A program made the translations under genes and the position numbers. From an uncultured SAR86 cluster bacterium (GTDB taxonomy: Bacteria; Pseudomonadota; Gammaproteobacteria; Magnimaribacterales; Magnimaribacteraceae): DNA of 64,000 nt. Each line of letters starts with the position of its first letter. Position 1 is the stretch's first letter. Where the stretch lies: positions 1-64,000 of the forward strand of contig CACAGI010000005.1 of NCBI GenBank assembly GCA_902532015.1, given 5' to 3'. Of the stretch, positions 20,023 to 29,239 are shown piece by piece. The notes beneath the pieces are model-generated. The model searched no databases. It saw nothing but the letters and a program-made list of their open reading frames with translations, and was not told where the DNA came from.

Positions 20023-21200
20023 TGGACAAAAAATACGAAATAATTGTTTATGGCGCTACCGGCTTTACTGGTCAGATTTGCTGTAAATATCTAAGGGATA
20101 ATTATCCTGACTTGATTTGGGCAATGGCTGGAAGAAATGAAGAAAAATTAGAACAAATTAAATCTAATTTTAATTTTCACTGTGACGTAGTAGTTGCTGA
20201 TGGTGCAGATATCGAAGCTTTAAGATCATTGGCAAGCCAAACTAAAGTCGTTTTATCGACAGCAGGGCCATTCGCAAGATACGGCTCTTTATTGGTTCAG
20301 GCGTGTGTGGAAAAAGAAGCTCATTACACCGACATAACAGGCGAAAACCATTGGGTTAGAGGTCTGATTGACAAGCATCATGAAGAAGCTGCTTCAAAAG
20401 GAATAAGAATTATTCCGTCGTGCGGGTATGATTCTATTCCTTCTGACATTGGGGCCTTTTTCACAATAAACCAATTTGGTAAGTCTGTATCTAGAGTCGA
20501 TGTTTATCATGAAGCATTAGGTGGTGCTTCAGGCGGTACGACAGAAACTATGTTTACTATGGACGGTCTTAGTAAAGAAATGAGAGATCCTTTTGTTTTA
20601 AATCCCAAAGAAACTGTATCAGAAGAGCAGAGAGAAAAATCTAAAGATGGCTTTACTATTGAACAAATTGATGGAGTAGAAGGGTGGACCGGAATGGGTA
20701 TGATGGCTGTTGCTAATACCAGAGTTGTAAGAAGATCAGCTGCATTAATGGAGCAGAATCAGAAACCTTATGGAAATAATTTTACTTTTGGCGAGCATGG
20801 TTTGTTTTCAACTAAACGTATGGCTAGATTAGCTTCTTATGGACTGATAATGGCTTTCATAGTTTTGAGTACACCTATAAAACGATTAGTGAGACCTTTT
20901 CTTCCAAAACCTGGAGAAGGCCCGAGTCAAGAAATGCAAGATAAAGGCTGGTTTAGAGCAACTTTCGTTGCACATTCTGAAGATGGCGATAGAAAGATCT
21001 GTTCAATGTATGGATCCGGAGACCCTGGATATAAATCTACAGCTAAATTAGTTTGTGAATCTGCTATGGCTCTAGCTAAGTCTAATGAACTTCCTGGAGG
21101 CAATGAATATGGTGGAGTTTTAACTTCTGCCGTAGGACTAGGAGAAGTTTTAGTGGACAGACTTAGGAATGCTGAAATTGAATTTAAAGTTCTAAATTAG
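20022..21200 (+). CDS. saccharopine dehydrogenase NADP-binding domain protein (trans-acting enoyl reductase-like)
   Basis: YEIIVYGATGFTGQICCKYL, TAGPFARYGSLLVQACVEKEAHYTDITGE. Confidence 0.88.
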   Translation: MDKKYEIIVYGATGFTGQICCKYLRDNYPDLIWAMAGRNEEKLEQIKSNFNFHCDVVVADGADIEALRSLASQTKVVLSTAGPFARYGSLLVQACVEKEAHYTDITGENHWVRGLIDKHHEEAASKGIRIIPSCGYDSIPSDIGAFFTINQFGKSVSRVDVYHEALGGASGGTTETMFTMDGLSKEMRDPFVLNPKETVSEEQREKSKDGFTIEQIDGVEGWTGMGMMAVANTRVVRRSAALMEQNQKPYGNNFTFGEHGLFSTKRMARLASYGLIMAFIVLSTPIKRLVRPFLPKPGEGPSQEMQDKGWFRATFVAHSEDGDRKICSMYGSGDPGYKSTAKLVCESAMALAKSNELPGGNEYGGVLTSAVGLGEVLVDRLRNAEIEFKVLN

Positions 21201-22453
21201 ACTTTAAACCTTTTAAGTTTTTTCTTCACCAACCTATTCTTTAAAGAAGCTGTTTGTATGACTCCTTCTTCGAAAGGAACCTTGGCTTCACCTTGAATCA
21301 ACGGTCTAAGATAATTTTTGCAAGATTGAGTTATTCCAAATCCATCCTTTGATATGAAATTTTTAGGCATTTTCTTTTCTACGTTGGCTACCTTAGATAG
21401 TTCCACTTTTCCAATTTCCCAAGAATAAGGTTTAGATTTCTTCCTTACAATAACTGGCATGATGCTATTTTCACCAGAAGTAGCAAATTGAACAGCAGCT
21501 TTACCAACTGCATATGCTTGATCCAAGTCTACTTTAGAAGATATATGCCTTGCTGATCGTTGTAGGTAGTCTGAAACAGCCCAATGGTATTTGAGTTCTA
21601 ATTTTTTATTAACTATTTCCGCAATTCTAGGCCCCACACCTCCAAGTTGTTTATGACCAAAAGAATCGACTCTTCCTGCATCTGCAAGAAATTTTCCATT
21701 TTTGTATTTCACACCTTCTGATACAACTATTACGCAATAACCGTCTTTTTTTACCGAATCTTTTACCTTCTGCAAGAATTTACTTTCATTGAAAGGAACT
21801 TCTGGAAGCAAAATAATGTGCGGTGCTGGATTATCTTTAGATTGTGCTAAGCCTGAAGAAGCAGCTAACCAGCCTGCGTGTCTTCCCATTACCTCAAATA
21901 TGAAAACTTTTGTGGAGCTACTAGACATACTTTTTACGTCTAAAGCTGACTCTTTTGTAGAGGTAGCAATATACTTTGCAACAGAACCAAATCCAGGACA
22001 GTTATCCGTATAAGGTAAGTCGTTGTCTATAGTTTTAGGAATACCTATACAAGTAACTGGAAATCCAGCTTCTTTTGTGTATTGAGATATTTTATTTGAG
22101 GTGTCTTGAGAATCCCCGCCGCCGTTATAAAAGAAGTACCCTATCTCATGAGCTTTAAAAACTTCAATTAACCTTTTATATTCTCTTCCATTCTGCGCGG
22201 CATCTTTAAGTTTATGCCTGCAAGAACCAAAAGCTCCACCAGGTGTATGCATTAGTTTTCTAATTTCTGAAGGGTTTTCGACACTGGTGTCTATAAGCTC
22301 TTCATTCAGGATTCCTAAAATTCCATCTTTTCCAGCGTACACTTTTTTAATTCTTTTAGACTTTCTAGCCGACTCTATAACCGCACAAGCAGTAGCATTT
22401 ATGACTGAAGTTACTCCTCCAGATTGAGCGTATAGAGCATTTTTTGCTTTCAT
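21197..22453 (-). CDS. 6-phosphofructokinase, probably PPi-dependent
   Basis: YNGGGDSQDTSNKI, GIPKTIDNDLPYTDNCPGFGSVAKY, EVMGRHAGWLAA. Confidence 0.88.
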   Translation of the reverse strand: MKAKNALYAQSGGVTSVINATACAVIESARKSKRIKKVYAGKDGILGILNEELIDTSVENPSEIRKLMHTPGGAFGSCRHKLKDAAQNGREYKRLIEVFKAHEIGYFFYNGGGDSQDTSNKISQYTKEAGFPVTCIGIPKTIDNDLPYTDNCPGFGSVAKYIATSTKESALDVKSMSSSSTKVFIFEVMGRHAGWLAASSGLAQSKDNPAPHIILLPEVPFNESKFLQKVKDSVKKDGYCVIVVSEGVKYKNGKFLADAGRVDSFGHKQLGGVGPRIAEIVNKKLELKYHWAVSDYLQRSARHISSKVDLDQAYAVGKAAVQFATSGENSIMPVIVRKKSKPYSWEIGKVELSKVANVEKKMPKNFISKDGFGITQSCKNYLRPLIQGEAKVPFEEGVIQTASLKNRLVKKKLKRFKV

Positions 22454-22515
22454 ATGTGTGATGTTACTGAAAACAAGTCTATCTTGGAATCATTCTTGAT
22501 AGGTATAATCCTTTT

Positions 22516-23865
22516 ATGGCTAAAGAAAAAATTCATATATTAGGAATATGTGGAACTTTTATGGGAGGATTGGCCATCTTAGGAAAAGAAGCCGGTCTTG
22601 AAATAAGCGGATGTGATTCTAATATTTATCCCCCTATGTCAGAACATTTATTTGAAATGGGCATTGAAATTAATTCCGGTTATAACCCTTCTGATTTACC
22701 AAAAGCTGATTTCTATGTTATCGGAAATGCTATTTCAAGAGGCAATCCTGCTTTAGAGGAATTGCTTAATAGAAAGGCTAATTTAATTTCGGGACCACAA
22801 TGGTTATATAACTTCGTGCTTAAGAATAAAAAAGTCATAGCAGCATCAGGAACTCATGGCAAAACAACAACAACTGCCATGATTGCATGGATTTTTGAAT
22901 ACTTGAAGATCGATGTAGGATATCTTATCGCAGGAAAGCCAAAAGATTTTAAGAAATCTGCCAGAAAAGGGTCTGAAGATATTTTTATTATCGAAGCAGA
23001 TGAGTACGACACAGCTTTTTTTGATAAAAGATCAAAATTTATACATTACAAGCCCGATACACTGATTGTAAATAATATTGAATTTGATCATGCAGATATT
23101 TTTAAAGATATAACTGACATACATAAAGAGTTCCATAATTTAATAAGGTCAATGCCAGAAGAGGCACAAATTATCTTTCCTACAGAAGATTTAAACATAG
23201 CTAAAGTTCTAAATATGGGTTGTTGGAGCAAGCAAGAGAGCTATTCAATTAATGGTAAGGCTCAGAATAATTACACTGCAATATCATCAGATTATTCAAA
23301 AATAAGATTCAAAACAGACACTGATGAGGGTGAATTAAATTGGAAGATGTTTGGTGAATATAACGCTAGAAACGCAATGAGTGCGATCTTAGCAGCCAGA
23401 AGATATGGCGTAACTCTTACTCAATCGTTAGAAGCATTATCACATTTTAAAGGAGTTGCTAAAAGACAAGACATACTTATTGAAGAAGAAAACATTATTG
23501 TCATGGAGGATTTTGCTCATCATCCCACAGCCATTCAGATGACTTTATCGGGTCTTCGAAATAGGTATAAGGATCACAAAATTATTGCAGCCATAGAATT
23601 ACGGTCTAATACTATGAAGTCAGGACATCATGATGATGTGTTAATTAAAGCTACAAAAGAAGCAGATAAAGTTTATTGGAAAATTGAAGATAAGAAGCAA
23701 TTAGATAAATTTTTAGACTCAGATATTTCTAGGTCTAAACCAATTCAATCAGTTGAAGAAACTTCTAATGAGATAGTTCAAGGTATCGAAAAAAAGACTT
23801 TAATTGTAGTTATCTCAAATGCAGATTTTGATGGTTTGTCACAAAAAATAATAAATAAATTATAA
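22516..23865 (+). CDS. mpl: UDP-N-acetylmuramate:L-alanyl-gamma-D-glutamyl-meso-diaminopimelate ligase
   Basis: IHILGICGTFMGGLAILGKEAG, ASGTHGKTTTTAMIAWI, EADEYDTAFFDKRSKF. Confidence 0.94.
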   Translation: MAKEKIHILGICGTFMGGLAILGKEAGLEISGCDSNIYPPMSEHLFEMGIEINSGYNPSDLPKADFYVIGNAISRGNPALEELLNRKANLISGPQWLYNFVLKNKKVIAASGTHGKTTTTAMIAWIFEYLKIDVGYLIAGKPKDFKKSARKGSEDIFIIEADEYDTAFFDKRSKFIHYKPDTLIVNNIEFDHADIFKDITDIHKEFHNLIRSMPEEAQIIFPTEDLNIAKVLNMGCWSKQESYSINGKAQNNYTAISSDYSKIRFKTDTDEGELNWKMFGEYNARNAMSAILAARRYGVTLTQSLEALSHFKGVAKRQDILIEEENIIVMEDFAHHPTAIQMTLSGLRNRYKDHKIIAAIELRSNTMKSGHHDDVLIKATKEADKVYWKIEDKKQLDKFLDSDISRSKPIQSVEETSNEIVQGIEKKTLIVVISNADFDGLSQKIINKL

Positions 23866-23874
23866 AAGAGATAA

Positions 23875-24471
23875 ATGAAGGAAATTAATACTTACCCCGT
23901 ATTTCCCCTTTCAATTAATGTTCTTCCAGGTGCCTACCTGCCATTGCAGATATTTGAACCAAGATACTTAGACATGGTAAAAAGTAGTTTAGCTAAAGAA
24001 GAAGGGTTCTGTATTGCCTTAACTAAGCAAGATGAAGAGGCATATACAGATGAACTACCAAACCTTTTTGAGGTAGCGACTTATGTAGAAATTGTGGATT
24101 TTAATCAGCTTCAGAATGGACTACTTGGAATCACTGTCAAAGGGTTAGACAAAGTTAAGATTTTAGATAGATGGAAGCAAGATGACGAATTACTATTAGC
24201 TAAAATATCTAAATTTAAAGAATTAGGAGAAGATTTTTCTGAAGATCCTGCTTATAAAGAAATATGGAGTATGTTGACAGAAATAAGCAATCATCCAGAA
24301 GTAAAAAAATTAAATTTAGAAATAGATCTAAAAAATGCCATTAATGTCAGCTACATACTTGGGAGCCTGCTTCCTCTTACTCCTATAGAAAAACAGACGA
24401 TGCTGGAATTAGAGAATAGTCTAGAGAAACTTGACTTTCTAAAGTCTATTATTAAAAAGTTGGGCGGTTAA
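23875..24471 (+). CDS. LON substrate-binding domain protein
   Basis: YPVFPLSINVLPGAYLPLQIFEPRYLDMV; no protease/ATPase domain. Confidence 0.88.
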   Translation: MKEINTYPVFPLSINVLPGAYLPLQIFEPRYLDMVKSSLAKEEGFCIALTKQDEEAYTDELPNLFEVATYVEIVDFNQLQNGLLGITVKGLDKVKILDRWKQDDELLLAKISKFKELGEDFSEDPAYKEIWSMLTEISNHPEVKKLNLEIDLKNAINVSYILGSLLPLTPIEKQTMLELENSLEKLDFLKSIIKKLGG

Positions 24472-24473
24472 AT

Positions 24474-25877
24474 TTATGTTCCTGATCGCCAATTTCCATG
24501 AAAACCATATGGAATTCTGTGAGGAAGCATTGCTCTTGCAATAGGCCCTGATGAAATATTTTCAGCATCGAATATCATTAGATCTGAACGATTCTCTTCT
24601 CCTAGATAGCCTAAAGCAATAACATAGCCAACGCCTTCATCTGCATCGGGTGATTTTGGAACGAATATTGGCTCTCCCACTGCATCAAGTTCTGATAAAG
24701 AAAAAACTTCTTTATTGCCTGTTTTATAGTCGTATCTCGTAATTGAGTTAAAACTAATTCCCTTTGGAGAGTTTCCATGATTAGAAGCATAAATACCATA
24801 ACGGTAATTAGACATACTGTATCTTTCATCTAATCTCGGAAATTCACCAATATGTTCATCAAGGTAGTCTTTTTTTATTGAACCTGAGTTGGAAGTAAGG
24901 TCAATTTCCCAACGATTTAGCCTTGCTTCAGCTTTTTTATTGTCAGGTGTAGATCCGTCAAGATGAGGAAATAAAGGTGCTTCTTCAAATTGCATCATAT
25001 CAGCAACTATCTTATCCCCATCGGTATATGCATTCATGGGATGAAAAACATAACAAGGATCATCCTCAATCCATTTGATATCTTTGACGGTCCCGTTTCT
25101 TGGCATAACTCCTATCTGACTTAATCTATTTGAGTCCCAAGCTATTGGCGACATGCCTTTAGCTACAAGATTGAAATCTATGATTAATGGAAAGATAGGA
25201 AATATTACATGTTCGGTTGTTACTATAAAGTCGTGAACCATACTCGAATAAGGAGTTTCAAATTCAGAATAACCTGTAAGTTCTCCAGAGGCATCGATAA
25301 CAAAGTAAGTCATCTTATTTTCACCAAATCCATAACTAAAACCAAACATTTCACCAGTTTTGGGATCAATCTTGGGATGAGCTGTCATAGCAGAATGTAA
25401 TTTTTTCTTATAGTCCCAAGATCCTTTTGATTCAAGGCTTATTGGGTCTAGTTCAAAGGGTGGATGTCCTTCTTCAAGGGCAAGCAGTTTATTAGCATGA
25501 TAAATGATATTGGTATTTGCTGTTCCATCTGAGCTATCAAAATCATAAATTGGATCAGATTCCATAGGATTAAGGGCATTGATTAAAGATCTCCCAGCCT
25601 TTCTTTCTTGTTTCCATTTAGAAGTTTGTACCCATCTATTCTTGTAAGAGATTTTGCCGTCCTCAAAATTAAACGCATGGATCATTCCATCTCCAGCAAA
25701 CCAGTGGTATTGTCCTCCCATTGGAGGAAATTGTGGATCAGGACCATTTCTGTAGTAGCTTCCAAACAAGTCTTTAGGCACCTCACCTTCGATAATTAAA
25801 TCTTTTATATCGCACTCCATCCTTAGCGGTGCGTAGTTCCCTTTAAGATTAGGATGATCAGGATAAACTTCTGTCAT
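24474..25877 (-). CDS. carotenoid oxygenase (RPE65/CCD family)
   Basis: SYYRNGPDPQFPPMGGQYHWFAGDGMIHAF; His clusters AMTAHPKID, SMVHDFIVT, HPMNAY, IPYGFHGNW. Confidence 0.93.
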   Translation of the reverse strand: MTEVYPDHPNLKGNYAPLRMECDIKDLIIEGEVPKDLFGSYYRNGPDPQFPPMGGQYHWFAGDGMIHAFNFEDGKISYKNRWVQTSKWKQERKAGRSLINALNPMESDPIYDFDSSDGTANTNIIYHANKLLALEEGHPPFELDPISLESKGSWDYKKKLHSAMTAHPKIDPKTGEMFGFSYGFGENKMTYFVIDASGELTGYSEFETPYSSMVHDFIVTTEHVIFPIFPLIIDFNLVAKGMSPIAWDSNRLSQIGVMPRNGTVKDIKWIEDDPCYVFHPMNAYTDGDKIVADMMQFEEAPLFPHLDGSTPDNKKAEARLNRWEIDLTSNSGSIKKDYLDEHIGEFPRLDERYSMSNYRYGIYASNHGNSPKGISFNSITRYDYKTGNKEVFSLSELDAVGEPIFVPKSPDADEGVGYVIALGYLGEENRSDLMIFDAENISSGPIARAMLPHRIPYGFHGNWRSGT

Positions 25878-25879
25878 GG

Positions 25880-26485
25880 TTATTCCTCTATATATTTACT
25901 GTTAAAGTACCTTACTATTGTTATCAATACAATAATTCCAATTAATATTGCTATTATCCAGTTAAGATCAAATTGGCTGTCAAAAATTGATTTTCCAGCG
26001 TAATAACCAGGAACAGTGTAAAGAATAGCCCACAAAAAAGAAGAGAATATCTCGACAGTGAAGAAATATTTAAAGTTCATACCCAATGAACCCGCCGTAA
26101 TTGGAAGCAAGGGTCTAATTGGTCCTATAAACTTTCCGATAAATACCCCTAAGATACCAAAACGCTTCACAAAGCTTCTCCCTTGGACTAATAAATTAGG
26201 ATATTTATTAAAGGGCCATAATTTATCAATAGATTTACTAATTTTAGTTCCAAGCAAGAAACTCAGAATATCAGCTAAATAACTTGCGACATAAGCAATC
26301 AATACAAGTTCAACAACATTCAATGTAGAGGAGGCCATTCCCGAAATCACAGCAAGGAGCACAACACCTGGAATTATCACTCCAATTAAAGCAAAAGATT
26401 CTATAAAAGCAGCAAAAAATACACCAAGCGCAATCCATTCAGGATGATCCTTTAACCACAAAATTACTTCATTGAACTCAAACAC
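25880..26485 (-). CDS. DedA family membrane protein
   Basis: FIGKFIGPIRPLLPITAGSLGMNFKYF; ESFALIGVIIPG. Confidence 0.9.
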   Translation of the reverse strand: MFEFNEVILWLKDHPEWIALGVFFAAFIESFALIGVIIPGVVLLAVISGMASSTLNVVELVLIAYVASYLADILSFLLGTKISKSIDKLWPFNKYPNLLVQGRSFVKRFGILGVFIGKFIGPIRPLLPITAGSLGMNFKYFFTVEIFSSFLWAILYTVPGYYAGKSIFDSQFDLNWIIAILIGIIVLITIVRYFNSKYIEE

Positions 26486-26530
26486 TTTATAATCTTTATT
26501 TTAACTATTGTTTCATTAGAATATTGCATT

Positions 26531-27799
26531 ATGCCAGACAGTAAAGATATAAATATTTATATGGATTCTCTAGGATCTTCAGCTAAGAGAGCTTCTAGGA
26601 TTCTATCTCAAGCTTCCGTAGAGCAAAAGAATAGTGCCTTATTAAGTATTGCTGAGAAGATAGATTTAAAGCGTCAAGATATACTAAAAGAAAATCAACA
26701 TGACCTGGCGGAAGCAAAGAAAAAAGAAATAGGAGACGCTCTTATTGATAGATTAGAATTAACACAAGACCGAATAGATTCTATGATTTCCGGATTAAAA
26801 GTAGTTTCAGAATTACCTGATCCAGTAGGTGAGATTACAAATTTAAAGCCTACTCCATCGGGAATAGATGTCAGTAAAATGAGAGTTCCTTTAGGGGTTG
26901 TTGGAATTATTTATGAATCAAGGCCAAACGTAACTGCAGATGCAGCTGCTTTATGTTTGAAATCTGGAAACTCTTGTATTCTTAGAGGTGGGTCTGAAGC
27001 CATTCTTTCTAACAAAATTATTTGGCAGTGTTTGCAAGAAGGTCTCGATGAATCTGGACTTCCTAAAGAATGTATTCAGTTAGTAGAAATTATAGATCGA
27101 GCGGCTGTTAAAAGTCTTCTACAAATGGATAAGTGGATTGATGTCATTATACCTAGAGGTGGAAAAGGATTAGTAAAGCTCATTTCTGAAGAATCTAGAG
27201 TACCTGTAATCAAACATTTGGATGGTATATGTCACGTCTATATCGATCTAGATTCTGATCCTGAGAAATCTATAGATATAGCTTTTAATGCAAAGACATA
27301 CAGGTATGGTATCTGCGGTGCTATGGAAACGTTACTTATCCATGAAGAAGTTGCTTCAAGAATACTCCCTAAATTACTAGATAAATATAATGCAGAAGGT
27401 GTTGAAATAAGAGGATGTGAAGTTACCCAAAAGATCATTAAAGTTAAAGCCGCAAATGACGAAGACTGGACTACAGAATACTTGGCTCCAGTTTTATCAA
27501 TAAAAGTTGTTAAAGGTTTAGAGGAAGCTATAGAACATATTAATTTATACGGCTCTAGCCATACTGATTCTATAGTTACTGAAAATGAAGAAAATGTTGC
27601 AATTTTCTTTGATAAAGTTGATTCCAGTTCTGTTATGCATAATTTGCCTACCTGCTGGGCTGATGGATTTGAATACGGTTTAGGAGCTGAAGTAGGAATA
27701 TCAACTGATAAAATCCATGCAAGAGGTCCAGTTGGACTAGAAGGTCTCACTTCCCAGAAGTTTATAGTAAAAGGTAATTCTCAGCTTAGAGGGTCTTGA
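26531..27799 (+). CDS. proA: gamma-glutamyl phosphate reductase
   Basis: VPLGVVGIIYESRPNVTADAAALCLKSGN, GEVGIST-like GAEVGISTDKIHARGPVGLEGLTSQKF. Confidence 0.96.
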   Translation: MPDSKDINIYMDSLGSSAKRASRILSQASVEQKNSALLSIAEKIDLKRQDILKENQHDLAEAKKKEIGDALIDRLELTQDRIDSMISGLKVVSELPDPVGEITNLKPTPSGIDVSKMRVPLGVVGIIYESRPNVTADAAALCLKSGNSCILRGGSEAILSNKIIWQCLQEGLDESGLPKECIQLVEIIDRAAVKSLLQMDKWIDVIIPRGGKGLVKLISEESRVPVIKHLDGICHVYIDLDSDPEKSIDIAFNAKTYRYGICGAMETLLIHEEVASRILPKLLDKYNAEGVEIRGCEVTQKIIKVKAANDEDWTTEYLAPVLSIKVVKGLEEAIEHINLYGSSHTDSIVTENEENVAIFFDKVDSSSVMHNLPTCWADGFEYGLGAEVGISTDKIHARGPVGLEGLTSQKFIVKGNSQLRGS

Positions 27800-28443
27800 G
27801 TAAGCCTAATTCTAAATCTGAATTTATTGGTATCTTCGGGGGTACCTTTGACCCAGTGCACAAGGGCCACACAGAAATCATTAAAAATTTATTTGAATTA
27901 ATTCCACTAGACAAGGTCATAGTTATTCCAAATGGAATGCCTCCACATAAAGAAGCATCAGTAAGTTCAGAGGAAAGACTTAAAATGGTTTCCTCAGCTT
28001 TTAAGAATATAGACAAAGTAGTAATTGATGACAGAGAGATTAAAAAAAAGGATCCTTCTTATGCAATTTCTACCCTTAAAGAGTTAATTAAAGAAAATCA
28101 AGAACATTCTTTTATTTGGATTATGGGATCAGACTCATTTGCTGGAATTAATAGTTGGTATAAATGGAAAGATTTTCTAAAACTGGTCAATATTATTGTG
28201 ATGATTAGACCTAATCATGAAATACCTGAAGACAGTGAAGCTTATAAGCTTTTGCACAAAAGCCATACAATAAATAAAGCCTCCTTAAGCTCAGGAACAG
28301 AAAAGATTTTTCTTTTAAAAATTCGACCTATTGATATAACCTCAACTGACATAAGGAACAAGATAAATGAGGGGGAAGATGTTTCGAATCTTCTTCTAGA
28401 AGAAGTAAATGAACTTATAAATAAAAGGAACTTATATCAATAA
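27796..28443 (+). CDS. nadD: nicotinate-nucleotide adenylyltransferase (TTG start)
   Basis: GIFGGTFDPVHKGHTEI, IPNGMPPHKE, DITSTDIRNKI. Confidence 0.93.
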   Translation: MSKPNSKSEFIGIFGGTFDPVHKGHTEIIKNLFELIPLDKVIVIPNGMPPHKEASVSSEERLKMVSSAFKNIDKVVIDDREIKKKDPSYAISTLKELIKENQEHSFIWIMGSDSFAGINSWYKWKDFLKLVNIIVMIRPNHEIPEDSEAYKLLHKSHTINKASLSSGTEKIFLLKIRPIDITSTDIRNKINEGEDVSNLLLEEVNELINKRNLYQ

Positions 28444-28446
28444 AAT

Positions 28447-28770
28447 ATGACTATATCTTTAAAGAATAAAATTATAGAAAACTTGGAAGACATTAAGGCA
28501 GTAGACCCAATAGCAATAAATGTTAAGAAAATTAGTACTTTCACTGATTTTATGATTATTGCTTCTGGAACTTCTAATAGACACATAACAGCTATTAGTG
28601 AAAAGGTAATTGAAGGGTTAAAGGAAAATAATATCAAGGATGTCAAAGTAGAAGGACAAGGTAATGATTATTGGGTTCTTGTTGATGCTGGGGATGTGAT
28701 TATCCATTTAATGTCAGCTGAAGCCAGAGAGTTTTATGATTTAGAAAGTTTATGGGATCCTGATTTGTAA
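28447..28770 (+). CDS. rsfS: ribosome silencing factor
   Basis: FTDFMIIASGTSNRHITAI, DAGDVIIHLMSAEAREFYDLESLW. Confidence 0.94.
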   Translation: MTISLKNKIIENLEDIKAVDPIAINVKKISTFTDFMIIASGTSNRHITAISEKVIEGLKENNIKDVKVEGQGNDYWVLVDAGDVIIHLMSAEAREFYDLESLWDPDL

Positions 28771-29237
28771 TGTTAATTAATATTGTTTGCATAGAATCCA
28801 GCAGACCTGACTGGAGTAAACAAGCCTTTGAGTCTTATCAATCCAAATTTAATAAATCCATTAACATTCAATGGAAAGGATGTAAGCCCGTCCAAAGAAA
28901 CAAGAGTTATGATATAGATAAGGCTATTAAAAAGGAAAGTGACTTGCTTTTAGCTAAGACTAAAAAAGAAGACTTAATCATATGTTTAGACAAAGCAGGC
29001 AAGAGCTTCGATACTCTTAAACTCAAGCAGAATTTTGATAGCTGGATATCCTCTTCTAAAGATATTTCATTTCTCGTGGGCGGTCCAGACGGACTAAGCT
29101 CTGAATGCATAAGGCGAAGTCACTTAGTCTGGTCATTATCTGGCCTTACTTTTCCTCATTCATTAATACCAGTTTTATTAATTGAACAAATTTATAGAGT
29201 TTGGTCTATAACTCAGAATCACCCTTACCATAGATAG
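28770..29237 (+). CDS. rlmH: 23S rRNA (pseudouridine1915-N3)-methyltransferase
   Basis: ISFLVGGPDGLSSECIRRSHLVWSLSGLTFPHSLIPVLLIEQIYRVWSI. Confidence 0.94.
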   Translation: MLINIVCIESSRPDWSKQAFESYQSKFNKSINIQWKGCKPVQRNKSYDIDKAIKKESDLLLAKTKKEDLIICLDKAGKSFDTLKLKQNFDSWISSSKDISFLVGGPDGLSSECIRRSHLVWSLSGLTFPHSLIPVLLIEQIYRVWSITQNHPYHR

Positions 29238-29239
29238 AC

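Noticed and set aside
27238-27750. 170-aa minus-strand ORF inside proA
   Set aside because: Antisense shadow of a well-supported CDS; Ser/Ile-rich, no recognisable family.
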